Source: Streptomyces flavotricini (GTDB lineage: Bacteria; Actinomycetota; Actinomycetes; Streptomycetales; Streptomycetaceae). Taken from it: a DNA stretch of 64,000 bases. The position numbers and the translations under genes were made by a program. This document shows, piece by piece, positions 17,271 to 26,489 of this stretch (the stretch's first letter is position 1; the number at the start of each line of letters is the position of its first letter). Under the pieces are notes generated by a model. It made no database searches and was not told the origin of the DNA. It saw only the letters and a program-made list of their open reading frames with translations. The stretch lies in the NCBI RefSeq assembly GCF_020639365.1, contig NZ_JAINUL010000001.1, positions 7,228,211 through 7,292,210 on the forward strand, written 5' to 3'.

Positions 17271-17906
17271 TCAGGGCGGCAACGGGCCGAAGGACGGCAG
17301 CACACGCTCGTCGTGGACGAGGCCGGCCACGTGGTCGGACACCATGTCGAGGATCGCCTCCGCCTCCGCCGCGGCCGCGTCGCCGAGCACGAGGAAGTTC
17401 AGGGTCAGCCCGTCCGTCATCGCCGCCAGGTAGCGGGCCAGTACGGGCACGGGGACGCGCAGCCCGGTCTCCATGTCGAGGCAGACCTGCTCCAGCAGCT
17501 GCGCGTACGTCGCGCAGTACAGCTGGTGCTGGCGCCGCGCCAGGTGCTCGAACCCCGGCTCGCGCAGGGCGTACTGGGTGAGCTCGTACGTGAGCATGTG
17601 TTCGGCGGGGTGGGCGCGGACGTGGTCCCAGTAGGCCCGGAAACCGGCCCTGACGGTCTCGCGGAGGGTGGTGCGCGGCAGGATCGCCTCCTTCACCACT
17701 GCCAGGTAGTGCTCGGTGATGGTCTCGATGACCGATTCGAGCAGCGCCTGCTTGGAGTCGAAGCAGTAGTGGAAGACGCTCAGCGACACGCCCGCCTCGG
17801 CGGCGATCGACCGGGTCGTCGTCCGCGGGACGCCGTCGCGGGCCATCGCCCGGATCGCGGCCTCGGTCAGTTGTCTGCGCCGCTGCGCCAACGGCATCCG
17901 TGCCAT
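17271..17906 (-). CDS. TetR-family regulator, BetI/YcdC-like C-terminus, 211 aa
   Basis: The N-terminal helix-turn-helix reads RRQLTEAAIRAMARDG then TRSIAAEAGVSLSVFHYCFD (about 10-50), a standard TetR DNA-binding domain. The long helical C-terminal domain (about 85-205, with AHPAEHMLTYELTQYAL and MTDGLTLNFLVLGD) is of the kind seen in BetI-like TetR proteins. Its regulated gene is not obvious: it converges on the LysR gene and sits downstream of a strong hairpin that separates it from the amidohydrolase gene. Confidence 0.88.
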   Translation of the reverse strand: MARMPLAQRRRQLTEAAIRAMARDGVPRTTTRSIAAEAGVSLSVFHYCFDSKQALLESVIETITEHYLAVVKEAILPRTTLRETVRAGFRAYWDHVRAHPAEHMLTYELTQYALREPGFEHLARRQHQLYCATYAQLLEQVCLDMETGLRVPVPVLARYLAAMTDGLTLNFLVLGDAAAAEAEAILDMVSDHVAGLVHDERVLPSFGPLPP

Positions 17907-17946
17907 GCGGAATCGGTTCCCTTCGTACGGGCGGCGGTACGGCCGA

Positions 17947-17993
17947 GGCCGGGGCAGGTGGGATCGGACGAGCCGATCCCACCTGCCCCGGCC
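17947..17993. terminator. Strong perfect hairpin upstream of the TetR gene
   Basis: Perfect 21-bp arms (17947-17967 and 17973-17993) around a 5-base loop ACGAG. It follows the stop of the minus-strand amidohydrolase gene (18015) and precedes the TetR start (17906), so it should end the upstream transcript. The symmetrical sequence could also be a protein-binding site; there is no U-tract. Confidence 0.7.
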
Positions 17994-18014
17994 TGCGGGC
18001 GCCGCTTCGGGCCG

Positions 18015-20087
18015 TCAGCTGCCGTAGACGCCGACTTCGTGCAGGGAGTAGCCCCACTGCGTGCCGCGCCCCGCTCCGTGGACGCGCACGTACCGGGCCG
18101 GGACCCCGGCGAACCGCGCCGTGTCCAATCCGCCGTCGCCGGCGGTGGTGGAATACACGGTCTGCCAGTTCACGTCGTCCGTCGAGACCTCGATCCGGTA
18201 GGACTTGCCGTACGCGCGCTCCCAGTCGAGGGTGACGCGCCTGACCACTCCGGCGGAGCCGAGGTCGATCCGCAGCCACTGGTCGTCGTTCCAGTCGCTC
18301 GCCCACCGGGTTCCCGTGTCCCCGTCCACGGCCCTGCCGGGCGCGTAGCTGACGAACGGGTTCCACTCGGCGGAGCTGGCCGAGGCGGGCGCGCCCGCGG
18401 CGAGGTTGACCCCCGCCCTGTGCTGCTCGGAGGCCCCCCAGGTGTGCAGGTAGGACTCGGCGCCCTTGAAGAGGTCGTCCACGACGCCCTGGCCTCCGAC
18501 CTGCCGGATGTCCTCGATCCAGTCGGGGACCAGGCCGTAGTGCGCGGCGCCGTCGGTGTTGAGGTCCCAGGTGCGCTGCCCGGTGGTCTGCCTGTCGATG
18601 ACGGAGCCGCCGTCGGTGCTGCGGAACGGGTACTTCACCGGGTTCGGGGTGTTGGCGCCGCGCGGGCCCGGCCAGCCGCCGACCCCGTTCATGTCGGTGC
18701 CGTACCCGTATCCGACCTGGTACTTGTCGCGCAGCGCCTTCGTACGGGCGGCCTCACCGCTGAACCCCTCGGCGCCGTTCATGTACTGGGCGGCGAACCC
18801 GCCGAGCTTGTAGAGGCGTTCGGTCCAGCCCAGGTCCATCCAGCTGTGGGAGGAGATCACGCCCGGGTAGGACTCGGATTCGAGGATGTCGAAGGCCCGG
18901 CCCGCGGCCTTGACGCTCATGTGGTCGACTTCGAGCATCATCTTGCGTTTCATCATGCCGCGCACGGCGTACTCGCCGAGGTCGGTGAGGCCGCGGGAGT
19001 TGCATTGCGCGCCGGCCGCGTACGAGGGGACCGCCACCCCCGCCGGCAGCTCCTTCTGCGCCGAGGGCGCGGGTGCCAGGCCGATCGGGTTGTCGTGCTG
19101 AGGGCCGGCGCACTGCTCCGTCTTCCAGAAGGTGCCGGTGGACAGGAACTGCCCGACGTTGATCGCCGTTCCCAGGGCGCCCTCGTCGAAGCGGACCCCG
19201 CACAGCGCGTTGTCGAACTTGTGGCAGAGGAACATGCTGCGGACGCCGAGCCGGTACAGCTCGTCGAGGCCGCGGTCGATGTCCTCCTTGTTGCACTGGG
19301 CGACGTCCAGGATCTGCTTGCAGCCGAACGGCTCGGAGGTCTCCACGCCCAGCACCACGGCCAGCTTGCCCTGCTGGATGACGTCACGGGCCTGCGCGGA
19401 GTCGGTGACGATGCGGAACCAGCCCTTGCCCGGGCCGCCGTACATCTTGTCGACGAAGGCCTGCATGTCGTACGTCTTCTGCGCCTCCAGGCGGATGGCG
19501 GTCATCTCGTCGCAGCTGCGGTCCTTGAAGAAGTAGACCGAACAGATCACCCCGTTGGTGACGAGGTCGTTGACGAGGACGCGCTGGCCGCCGCGCCAGG
19601 CGCGCTCGATCCAGGCGTAGTAGTTCTGCTGGTGGGTCAGGGAGTCGTGGGCGGGCCAGTCCTTGAACGTCGGCCAGCCGTTGGGGTCGTGCTTGCCGTC
19701 CCCGCCCTTGGTGATGAAGTCGAAGATCGCGAGGGAGCCGTCGGGGTAGTGCTCGGGGCAGTCCTTGAGGGCGTCGGCCACCCCCAGGTCGGAGAAGGCC
19801 TTGCCGCAGATGAGCCGGCCGCCGAAGCCCTCGTTGGACATGATGTGGTCGTGGGCGTCGACGAAGCCGCGGACCCGTCCCTGGGCGTCGGTGCCCTTGA
19901 ACGGCTCGCCCGTGACGTTGATCTGGGAGTCGGGCGCGGGCCGCGCGGTCGGGTTCCACCAGCCGGCATCGCCGTCGGCCGCCGCGCCGGGCGCGGGGCC
20001 GAGGGCCATGGCCACCATGGCGAGGAGAAGGGCGAGCAGCGCGAGGGGCCTGCGCCTTCGGTGCGGGACTCGGGTCATGGTCATCAC
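18015..20087 (-). CDS. Secreted amidohydrolase/membrane-dipeptidase-like protein with C-terminal discoidin domain, 690 aa
   Basis: An N-terminal signal peptide (RRRRPLALLALLLAMVAMAL, cleavage near GAAA) precedes a TIM-barrel metal-dependent hydrolase. Candidate metal ligands are in FVDAHDHIMS (about residue 75), MLEVDHMS and ISSHSWMD, the layout of M19/amidohydrolase enzymes. The last 140 residues form an F5/8 type C (CBM32-like) domain, with ASSAEWNPFVSYAPGRAVDG, TRWASDWNDDQWLRIDL and YVRVHG, which should bind a glycan or cell surface. The substrate is unknown. The start is GTG 20087 or ATG 20084. The gene is monocistronic, with a strong hairpin after its stop. Confidence 0.8.
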   Translation of the reverse strand: MMTMTRVPHRRRRPLALLALLLAMVAMALGPAPGAAADGDAGWWNPTARPAPDSQINVTGEPFKGTDAQGRVRGFVDAHDHIMSNEGFGGRLICGKAFSDLGVADALKDCPEHYPDGSLAIFDFITKGGDGKHDPNGWPTFKDWPAHDSLTHQQNYYAWIERAWRGGQRVLVNDLVTNGVICSVYFFKDRSCDEMTAIRLEAQKTYDMQAFVDKMYGGPGKGWFRIVTDSAQARDVIQQGKLAVVLGVETSEPFGCKQILDVAQCNKEDIDRGLDELYRLGVRSMFLCHKFDNALCGVRFDEGALGTAINVGQFLSTGTFWKTEQCAGPQHDNPIGLAPAPSAQKELPAGVAVPSYAAGAQCNSRGLTDLGEYAVRGMMKRKMMLEVDHMSVKAAGRAFDILESESYPGVISSHSWMDLGWTERLYKLGGFAAQYMNGAEGFSGEAARTKALRDKYQVGYGYGTDMNGVGGWPGPRGANTPNPVKYPFRSTDGGSVIDRQTTGQRTWDLNTDGAAHYGLVPDWIEDIRQVGGQGVVDDLFKGAESYLHTWGASEQHRAGVNLAAGAPASASSAEWNPFVSYAPGRAVDGDTGTRWASDWNDDQWLRIDLGSAGVVRRVTLDWERAYGKSYRIEVSTDDVNWQTVYSTTAGDGGLDTARFAGVPARYVRVHGAGRGTQWGYSLHEVGVYGS

Positions 20088-20246
20088 TCACGTCATCGGT
20101 CGGCGGATGGCGCGGTCGAGGACGCAGACCGTCTGAGGGAGCCGGCTGATTGTCATGTCCCGCGCAGGCAGTGTGACGAGGATGGCTACCGGCGGTAACA
20201 GAGTCAAGAGTCCGGGACGGATGACCTGATGGAATGTCAGGTGGTA

Positions 20247-20276
20247 CGCCGGGCCCGCCCGGGGGAGGGCCCGGCG
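20247..20276 (-). terminator. Hairpin terminator of the aminotransferase operon
   Basis: Perfect 10-bp arms, CGCCGGGCCC and GGGCCCGGCG, around a 10-base loop start four bases beyond the aminotransferase stop at 20280. Position and strength support termination of the leftward transcript. Confidence 0.65.
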
Positions 20277-20279
20277 CGG

Positions 20280-21473
20280 CTACTCTGCGCCCTCTTCGAG
20301 GACCGCCGCGACACCCTGCGCGAGGCAGGGGATCCGGTGCGCCGGGAGCCCCGCGATGTTGATCCGCCCGGCCGTCGTCCCGTAGATGGCGAACCTGCTG
20401 CGCAGCCGCAGCATCTGACGCGCGGTGAGCGGCAGCATCGAGAACATCCCCTTCTGCCGCGCCAGTACATCGGCCTGCGCCTCCCACCCCAGCGCGGTCA
20501 GCTCCGCGGCCAGCCCGCGCCGGTTGTCCTCGATCCGCACCCGCATCCCGTCCAGCTCGGCGCGCCACAGGGCCCGCAGCCCGTCGTCCTCGAGGATCGC
20601 CGTCACCACCGCGGCGCCGTGCTCCGGCGGCATCGAGTACAGGGTGCGGGCGGCGTTCTGCAGCGCCGTCTCCACGTGCCGCAGCGACTGCCGCGAGGCG
20701 CCGAGGACGACCGCGCAGCCGGTCCGGTCGCTGTAGAGCCCGAAGTTCTTCGAACAGCTGATGGCGACGAGCATCTCCGGCACCCGCTCCGCGAGCATGC
20801 GCGTGGCCGCCAGATCGGCCTCCAGGCCGTCGCCGAGCCCGTGGTACGCGAGGTCCACGAACGGCACCCAGCCGTGCTCGGCGGCGAGCCCGGCCACGGC
20901 CTCCCAGGCCTGCGCGGACGGGTCCACCCCGGTCGGGTTGTGGCAGCAGCCCTGCAGCAGGACCACGTCGTCGCGGCGTGCGCCGCCGAGGTCGCGCAGC
21001 ATTCCCGCCGTGTCGAAGAGGCCCTCGGCGTCCTGCCAGCCGTACGTCCGCACCGTCAGCCCGGCGGCCTCCAGGATGGGCCGGTGGTTGACGTACGCGG
21101 GGTCGCTGATCCACACGGTCGTACCGGGCCGGGTCCGGCAGATCAGGTCGGCCAGCAGCCGCAGCGCGCCGCTGCCCGCGACGGTCTGGACGGCCACCGC
21201 CCGCTCGGCCGGGCCGCCGGCGCCCAGGACCAGCGACAGCATCGCCCGGTTGAAGGCCGTGTTCCCGGAGAGCCCCCGGTACTCCTTGGAGGCGGAGTGC
21301 TCCGCCAGCCGTATCTCGGCCTCGCGCACAGCCGCCATGACGGGGGTGCCACCCGTCTGGTCGCGGTAGACGCCGAGGACGAGGTTCAGGCGCTCGGGCC
21401 GGGTGTCGGCTCCGTACGCCTCGGTGAGGTCCCACAGGGGGTCGACGGGCGGTGGGAGGAGGAGCTCAAGCAT
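20280..21473 (-). CDS. Aromatic/aspartate-type aminotransferase (class I PLP), 397 aa
   Basis: A fold-type I PLP enzyme of the TyrB/AspC subgroup. It carries NPTG in LLQGCCHNPTGVDP, the catalytic Lys242 in ISCSKNFGLYSDR, and the C-terminal substrate-binding Arg in TTAGRINIAGL. It should transfer amino groups between aromatic amino acids or aspartate and 2-oxoglutarate in the cytosol. Its start overlaps the end of the EamA exporter gene by 8 bases, and a divergent AsnC regulator follows, so the unit probably handles production or clearance and export of one amino acid. Length is normal (about 400). Confidence 0.9.
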   Translation of the reverse strand: MLELLLPPPVDPLWDLTEAYGADTRPERLNLVLGVYRDQTGGTPVMAAVREAEIRLAEHSASKEYRGLSGNTAFNRAMLSLVLGAGGPAERAVAVQTVAGSGALRLLADLICRTRPGTTVWISDPAYVNHRPILEAAGLTVRTYGWQDAEGLFDTAGMLRDLGGARRDDVVLLQGCCHNPTGVDPSAQAWEAVAGLAAEHGWVPFVDLAYHGLGDGLEADLAATRMLAERVPEMLVAISCSKNFGLYSDRTGCAVVLGASRQSLRHVETALQNAARTLYSMPPEHGAAVVTAILEDDGLRALWRAELDGMRVRIEDNRRGLAAELTALGWEAQADVLARQKGMFSMLPLTARQMLRLRSRFAIYGTTAGRINIAGLPAHRIPCLAQGVAAVLEEGAE

Positions 21474-22452
21474 GGTCGGGAACCTCGGGCTGCTGGATGT
21501 GGGCGGTGGTACGGGGGCGCCGGTTGGCGAGGGCGACGCCCGCGGTGATGAGGGGGACGCCGACGAGCACGGCCGCGGTCGGCGACTCGCCGAGCAGGGG
21601 GATCGCGAGCAGGACCACGGCGACCGGGCTGAGGCTGCCCACGGTGGAGCTGCGCTCCGCGCCCAGGCTGCGGATGGCGAAGGCGTACAGCAGGCCGGCG
21701 CACAGGCCGACCCCCAGCCCCTGCACCACCAGGAACAGGGCGATGTCGCTCCCGGCGGCCGAGGCCAGGCCGGTGGGCAGTACCCCGGTCAGGACCAGGA
21801 GGGCCATCACCGCGAACGAGGGCAGGCACAGGAGGCCGATCGATCCGACGGGATCGAGGTCCACTTCCTTCAGTCCGACCGTGTACAGGGCCCACAGCCC
21901 GCTCGCGACGAGCAGGATCCCGGCGCCGGCCAGCACCTGCGTGTTCAGCGGGACGACGTAGCGCCAGACCAGGGCGACCACGCCGACCGCGATCAGCCCG
22001 AGCCCGGCCGCCTGCGTGCCCCGGGGCAGGCCCTTGCCCGCGGCGACCATCAGCGCGGAGACGAAGAGCGGGACCATCCCGGGGACGATCGAGCCGACGA
22101 AGGCCGCCGAGGTGAGGGATCCGCCGTACATCGCGGCCAGGAAGAACGGCACCCCGGCCCCGCAGGCGATCTTGAGCGCGGTGGCGGGGCGGACGGCGGC
22201 CATCTGCCGGCGCCGCCGCCACAGCGCGGGCGCCAGGACGAGCAGCGGCACGCCGAAGCGGAGCAGGGCCGCGTCGGCGGGCAGCAGGGAGGAGGAGCTC
22301 AGGGCCCGGGCGCTGAGCGCGAAGGCGGCCCAGATCAGGACGGTCACGGACAGGGCCACGGCGCCCTTCGCCTGCGGGGAGAGACGCGGGCGGACGGCGG
22401 CGCCGGCGGCCGGCGGGGGCGCCGTCGCGGGACCGGCATGCGTGGTGACCAA
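21466..22452 (-). CDS. EamA-family (DMT) exporter, 328 aa
   Basis: Ten hydrophobic segments in two five-helix EamA repeats (about 30-160 and 175-300) mark a drug/metabolite transporter, a family that often exports amino acids. No ATG suits the N-terminus; TTG 22452 with GGAGGAG five bases upstream is the best start and begins LVTTHAG. It is co-transcribed with the overlapping aminotransferase gene, and the divergent AsnC regulator shares its promoter region. Amino-acid export regulated by a leucine-responsive protein is the simplest reading. Confidence 0.85.
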   Translation of the reverse strand: MVTTHAGPATAPPPAAGAAVRPRLSPQAKGAVALSVTVLIWAAFALSARALSSSSLLPADAALLRFGVPLLVLAPALWRRRRQMAAVRPATALKIACGAGVPFFLAAMYGGSLTSAAFVGSIVPGMVPLFVSALMVAAGKGLPRGTQAAGLGLIAVGVVALVWRYVVPLNTQVLAGAGILLVASGLWALYTVGLKEVDLDPVGSIGLLCLPSFAVMALLVLTGVLPTGLASAAGSDIALFLVVQGLGVGLCAGLLYAFAIRSLGAERSSTVGSLSPVAVVLLAIPLLGESPTAAVLVGVPLITAGVALANRRPRTTAHIQQPEVPDHA

Positions 22453-22523
22453 GGGGGCTCCTCCAGCCTCGGGGGCCGGATCCGGCCATGGAGCAACGCT
22501 AGGGCTTCCGCCGGGGCAGCCGA

Positions 22524-22570
22524 TTGCCAGTTCTGCCTCCCGGACATACGTTTGAGGCAGAATCTGCCAA
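22524..22570. promoter_or_regulatory. Candidate AsnC/Lrp operator in the divergent promoter
   Basis: TTCTGCCTC (22531-22539) and GAGGCAGAA (22554-22562) are perfect inverted arms. The symmetry extends outward to TTGCCAG on the left and CTGCCAA on the right with one base offset. It lies between the EamA gene (start 22452) and the AsnC gene (start 22591), where an Lrp-type regulator would control both. Confidence 0.55.
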
Positions 22571-22590
22571 GGAGAGGTGAGGGAGGGGCG

Positions 22591-23049
22591 ATGGACGCAG
22601 TCGATCTCCAGATCATCCGCGAATTGCAGGCCGACGGGCGGTTGTCCAACCAGGACCTCGCCGACCGGGTCAGGCTGTCCCCGTCGCCCTGCCTGCGCCG
22701 CGTACGGCGCCTGGAGGAGGCCGGCCTGATCCGCGGCTACACGGCCATGGTCGACCAGGTCGCCTTCGGCCTGCCGATCACGGTCTTCGTCCGGATCCGC
22801 CTGGACCGCCACACGAAGGAGGCGGTCGGCGTCTTCGAGGGGCACGTCGCGCTCATCGAGCACATCCAGGACTGCTACCTGATGGCCGGAAGCAGTGACT
22901 ACCTGCTCCGGGTGGTCATCGAGAGCCTGGAGGCGTACGAATCCCTCGTCCGCAACCGGATCCACGCCATCCCCGGCATCGCGTCGATCGAGTCGAGCTT
23001 CGCCTTCGGCAGCGTGAAGCAGTCCCGGGTCTATCCGACCCCCGCGTGA
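22591..23049 (+). CDS. Lrp/AsnC-family regulator, 152 aa
   Basis: GGGAGGGG lies just upstream of ATG 22591. Residues 1-60 are the winged helix (MDAVDLQIIRELQADGRLSN, then LADRVRLSPSPCLRRVRRLE), and 65-145 are the RAM ligand-binding fold, with the typical GSSDYLLRVV. Such proteins sense amino acids as octamers. The gene is divergent from the exporter/aminotransferase operon with an inverted repeat between them, so autoregulation plus control of export is likely. Confidence 0.92.
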   Translation: MDAVDLQIIRELQADGRLSNQDLADRVRLSPSPCLRRVRRLEEAGLIRGYTAMVDQVAFGLPITVFVRIRLDRHTKEAVGVFEGHVALIEHIQDCYLMAGSSDYLLRVVIESLEAYESLVRNRIHAIPGIASIESSFAFGSVKQSRVYPTPA

Positions 23050-23457
23050 CACGGGCGATCGTGGCCGCGGTCACCGCCGGTGCCGGCGGACGTGACCGTA
23101 CGTCAGAGGAGATCCCGGCCGCGCCCCGGTCGCCGCGCCGCCGGTGGACGTTCCCGCTCCGCTCCGAGCCTTTCGGCATCCGGATCGCGCCGACCCCCCG
23201 TACGGGGACGGCCATTTCGCGCGGCCACGGCCGAACGCCCGCGTTCACCCTGCGTGACGATGTGTGCCAGCGGTAGACCTCTGCGAATTCCAGCCCACGC
23301 AACCTGCGTTACATGTCCGCATTTGCCCTGCCTTCGAGCGTGAACAAGAACACTCTCCGCAAGGCATTGCGCATGGATGTGAGGACCCGGGGCAGGCGGC
23401 CGGTTCGTGTCGGTGCAACCGGCAGGGGGGTCCAGAGGACGAAAGGCAATACGCAAC
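23050..23457. promoter_or_regulatory. 408-bp leader of the betaine operon, no gene seen
   Basis: No reading frame with coding character was found here. The last 180 bases have lower GC than the surroundings and should carry the promoter of the choline/betaine operon. A small palindrome, ACGCA-ACC-TGCGT at 23297-23309, is a candidate operator. No riboswitch fold was recognised by eye. Confidence 0.35.
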
Positions 23458-24966
23458 GTGACCGCAGCACAACAGAGCATCCATGTGGGCGGAGAGTGGC
23501 GCGCAGCCCTCTCCGGCGCCACCCGCGAGATCATCGACCCCGTCGACGCGACCGCCTTCGCGGTCGTGGCGGAGGGTGGCGTCCAGGACACCGACGAAGC
23601 CGTCGCCGCGGCACGGGCCGCCTTCGACGACGGTGCCTGGCCGCGTACGCCGGTCGCGGAGCGGGCCGCCCTGCTGCGACGGGTCGCCGCCCTGCTGGAG
23701 CGCGACCGCGAGCGGATCGGGGCCCTGGAGAGCCAGGACGCGGGCAAGACGCTGGAGGAGGGCCGAGTGGACGTCGACTGCGTCCGCGACGCCTTCCTCT
23801 ACTTCGCCGACCTCGTGGCGAACGAGAACGGCGCACGGGTCGTCGACGCCGGGTCGGACGAGATCCGCAGCGTCGTCGTGCACGAGCCGGTCGGGGTCTG
23901 CGCCCTGATCACGCCGTGGAACTATCCGCTGCTCCAGGCCAGCTGGAAGATCGCTCCCGCACTCGCCGCCGGCAACACGTTCGTGATCAAGCCCAGTGAG
24001 ATCACCCCGCTGACCACCGTCGCGCTGATCGAACTGCTCCTGGAGGCCGGACTCCCGCTCGGCGCGGCCAACATCGTCACCGGCCCCGGCGGTACGGTCG
24101 GCGCCCGGCTCGCCGAGCACCCCGATGTCGACCTGATCTCGTTCACGGGTGGTCTCGTCAGTGGTACGAAGGTGGCCAGGGCGGCCGCCGACAGCGTGAA
24201 GAAGGTCGCCCTCGAGCTGGGCGGCAAGAACCCCAACGTGGTCTTCGCCGACGCCTGTTCGACGCCCGACGCGTTCGACACCGCCGTCGACCAGGCGCTC
24301 AACGCCGCCTTCATCCACAGCGGCCAGGTCTGCTCCGCCGGCTCCCGCCTCATCGTCGAGGAGCCGCTGCGCGATCGCTTCGTCGCCGAACTCGCCCGCC
24401 GGGCCGAGCTGATCCGGCTGGGGCGCGGCACCGACAAGGGCGTCGAATGCGGTCCGCTCGTCTCCGCGGCCCAGCTGGCCCGGACCGAGGAGTACGTGGC
24501 CTCCGCCCTCGGCGAGGGCGCGGTCCTGCGCGCGGGCGGCGAGAAGCCGGCCGGTCCCGGCTACTTCTTCCGGCCCACGGTCCTGGACCGGTGCCACCGC
24601 GGCATGCGCGTCGTCCGCGAGGAGGTCTTCGGCCCCGTCCTCACCGTGGAGACCTTCCGCACCGAGGAGGAAGCCGTCGCCCTCGCCAACGACACCGAGT
24701 ACGGCCTCGCCGGAGCGGTGTGGACCTCCGACGGGGACCGGGCCCGCCGGGTCGCGGCCGCGCTGCGCCACGGCACCGTGTGGATCAACGACTTCCACCC
24801 CTACCTGCCGCAGGCGGAGTGGGGCGGCTTCGGGAAGTCCGGCATCGGCCGCGAACTGGGCCCCGGCGGTCTCGGCGAATACCGCGAGGCCAAGCACATT
24901 TACCAGAACCTCGCCCCGCGCCCCGTGCGCTGGTTCGCGGGCGCGACGGAGAAGGACCAGGCATGA
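23458..24966 (+). CDS. Aldehyde dehydrogenase, probably betaine aldehyde dehydrogenase, 502 aa
   Basis: An NAD(P)-dependent aldehyde dehydrogenase with all key residues: ITPWNYPLLQ (cofactor pocket), the general base Glu253 in LELGGKNPN, the nucleophile Cys292 in SGQVCSAGS, and EEVFGPVL near the C-terminus. GTG 23458 follows a GAAAGG site. Its stop overlaps the GMC oxidoreductase gene, and the next three genes encode a glycine betaine importer, so oxidation of betaine aldehyde to glycine betaine (an osmoprotectant) is the likely reaction. Other aldehydes cannot be excluded. Confidence 0.88.
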   Translation: MTAAQQSIHVGGEWRAALSGATREIIDPVDATAFAVVAEGGVQDTDEAVAAARAAFDDGAWPRTPVAERAALLRRVAALLERDRERIGALESQDAGKTLEEGRVDVDCVRDAFLYFADLVANENGARVVDAGSDEIRSVVVHEPVGVCALITPWNYPLLQASWKIAPALAAGNTFVIKPSEITPLTTVALIELLLEAGLPLGAANIVTGPGGTVGARLAEHPDVDLISFTGGLVSGTKVARAAADSVKKVALELGGKNPNVVFADACSTPDAFDTAVDQALNAAFIHSGQVCSAGSRLIVEEPLRDRFVAELARRAELIRLGRGTDKGVECGPLVSAAQLARTEEYVASALGEGAVLRAGGEKPAGPGYFFRPTVLDRCHRGMRVVREEVFGPVLTVETFRTEEEAVALANDTEYGLAGAVWTSDGDRARRVAAALRHGTVWINDFHPYLPQAEWGGFGKSGIGRELGPGGLGEYREAKHIYQNLAPRPVRWFAGATEKDQA

Positions 24967-26489
24967 ACGACCAGCACCTGTACGACTACGTCGTCGTCGG
25001 CGGCGGCACCGCCGGTTCGGTGATCGCCTCCCGGCTTACCGAGGACCCGGACGTCAGCGTCGCCGTCATCGAGGGCGGCCCCAGCGACGTCGGCCGCGAC
25101 GACGTCCTCACCCTGCGCCGCTGGATGGGTCTGCTCGGCGGCGAGCTGGACTACGACTACCCCACCACCGAGCAGCCCCGCGGCAACTCGCACATCCGCC
25201 ACAGCCGTGCGCGGGTGCTGGGCGGCTGTTCCTCGCACAACACCCTCATCGCGTTCAAGCCCCTGCCCTCCGACTGGGACGAGTGGGCGCAGGCCGGCGC
25301 CGACGGGTGGGACGCGGCAGCGATGGATCCCTACTTCGCCCGGCTGCGCAACAACATCGTCCCCGTCGACGAGGCCGACCGGAACGCGATCGCCCGGGAC
25401 TTCGTCGACGCGGCGCAGACCGCGCTCGGCGTGCCGCGCGTCGAGGGCTTCAACCGGGCTCCCTTCCACGAGGGCGCCGGCTTCTTCGACCTCGCCTACC
25501 ACCCGGAGGACAACAAGCGGTCCTCCGCCTCCGTCGCCTACCTGCACCCCTTCCTCGACCGGCCGAACCTGCACATCGCCCTGGAGACCTGGGCGTTCCG
25601 GCTGGAACTGGAAGGCGCCCGCGCGACCGGCGTGCACGTCCGAACCAAGGAGGGCGCGGAGCACGTCGTACGCGCCCGGCGCGAGGTCCTGGTGTGCGCC
25701 GGGGCCGTGGACACCCCGCGCCTGCTGCTGCACTCCGGCATCGGTCCGCGCGCCGATCTGGAGAAGCTCGGCATTCCCGTCGTCCACGACCTGCCGGGCG
25801 TCGGCGAGAACCTGCTCGACCACCCCGAGTCGGTCATCGTGTGGGAGACGCACGGCCCGATCCCGGAGAACTCCGCGATGGACTCCGACGCCGGGCTGTT
25901 CGTCCGCCGGGACCCGGCGGCCGAGGGCCCGGACCTGATGTTCCACTTCTACCAGATCCCCTTCACCGACAACCCCGAACGCCTGGGCTACGAACGGCCC
26001 GCGCACGGCGTGTCGATGACCCCGAACATCCCCAAGCCGCGCAGCCGCGGCCGGCTCTACCTGACGAGCGCCGACCCCGAGGTCAAGCCCGCCCTCGACT
26101 TCCGCTACTTCACGGACGAGGACGACTACGACGGCCGGACCCTCGTCGACGGGATCCGCATCGCCCGGCAGATCGCGGCCAGCGAACCGCTGGCCGGATG
26201 GCTCAAGCGCGAGGTCTGCCCGGGGCCCGAGGTGACCTCCGACGAGGAACTCAGCGCGTACGCCCGTCATGTCGCGCACACCGTCTACCACCCCGCCGGC
26301 ACCTGCCGGATGGGGGCCGCCGACGACGAACTCGCCGTCGTCGCACCCGACCTGCGGATCCGGGGCCTCGACGGCATCCGGATCGCCGACGCTTCCGTAT
26401 TCCCCACCATGACCGCCGTGAACCCGATGATCGGCGTCCTCATGGTCGGCGAGAAGTGCGCCGACCTGCTGGGAGGCACCACCCGATGA
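24963..26489 (+). CDS. GMC oxidoreductase, choline dehydrogenase-like, 508 aa
   Basis: An FAD enzyme of the glucose-methanol-choline family. It carries the dinucleotide motif VVVGGGTAGSVIASRL near residue 10, the GMC signature VLGGCSSHNTLIAF, and the catalytic pair His443 in YHPAGTCRMG and Asn487 in NPMIGVLM. It starts within the ATGA overlap with the aldehyde dehydrogenase gene. In this context it should oxidise choline to betaine aldehyde, feeding the enzyme before it. The family accepts many alcohols, so the substrate rests on gene order. Confidence 0.88.
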   Translation: MNDQHLYDYVVVGGGTAGSVIASRLTEDPDVSVAVIEGGPSDVGRDDVLTLRRWMGLLGGELDYDYPTTEQPRGNSHIRHSRARVLGGCSSHNTLIAFKPLPSDWDEWAQAGADGWDAAAMDPYFARLRNNIVPVDEADRNAIARDFVDAAQTALGVPRVEGFNRAPFHEGAGFFDLAYHPEDNKRSSASVAYLHPFLDRPNLHIALETWAFRLELEGARATGVHVRTKEGAEHVVRARREVLVCAGAVDTPRLLLHSGIGPRADLEKLGIPVVHDLPGVGENLLDHPESVIVWETHGPIPENSAMDSDAGLFVRRDPAAEGPDLMFHFYQIPFTDNPERLGYERPAHGVSMTPNIPKPRSRGRLYLTSADPEVKPALDFRYFTDEDDYDGRTLVDGIRIARQIAASEPLAGWLKREVCPGPEVTSDEELSAYARHVAHTVYHPAGTCRMGAADDELAVVAPDLRIRGLDGIRIADASVFPTMTAVNPMIGVLMVGEKCADLLGGTTR

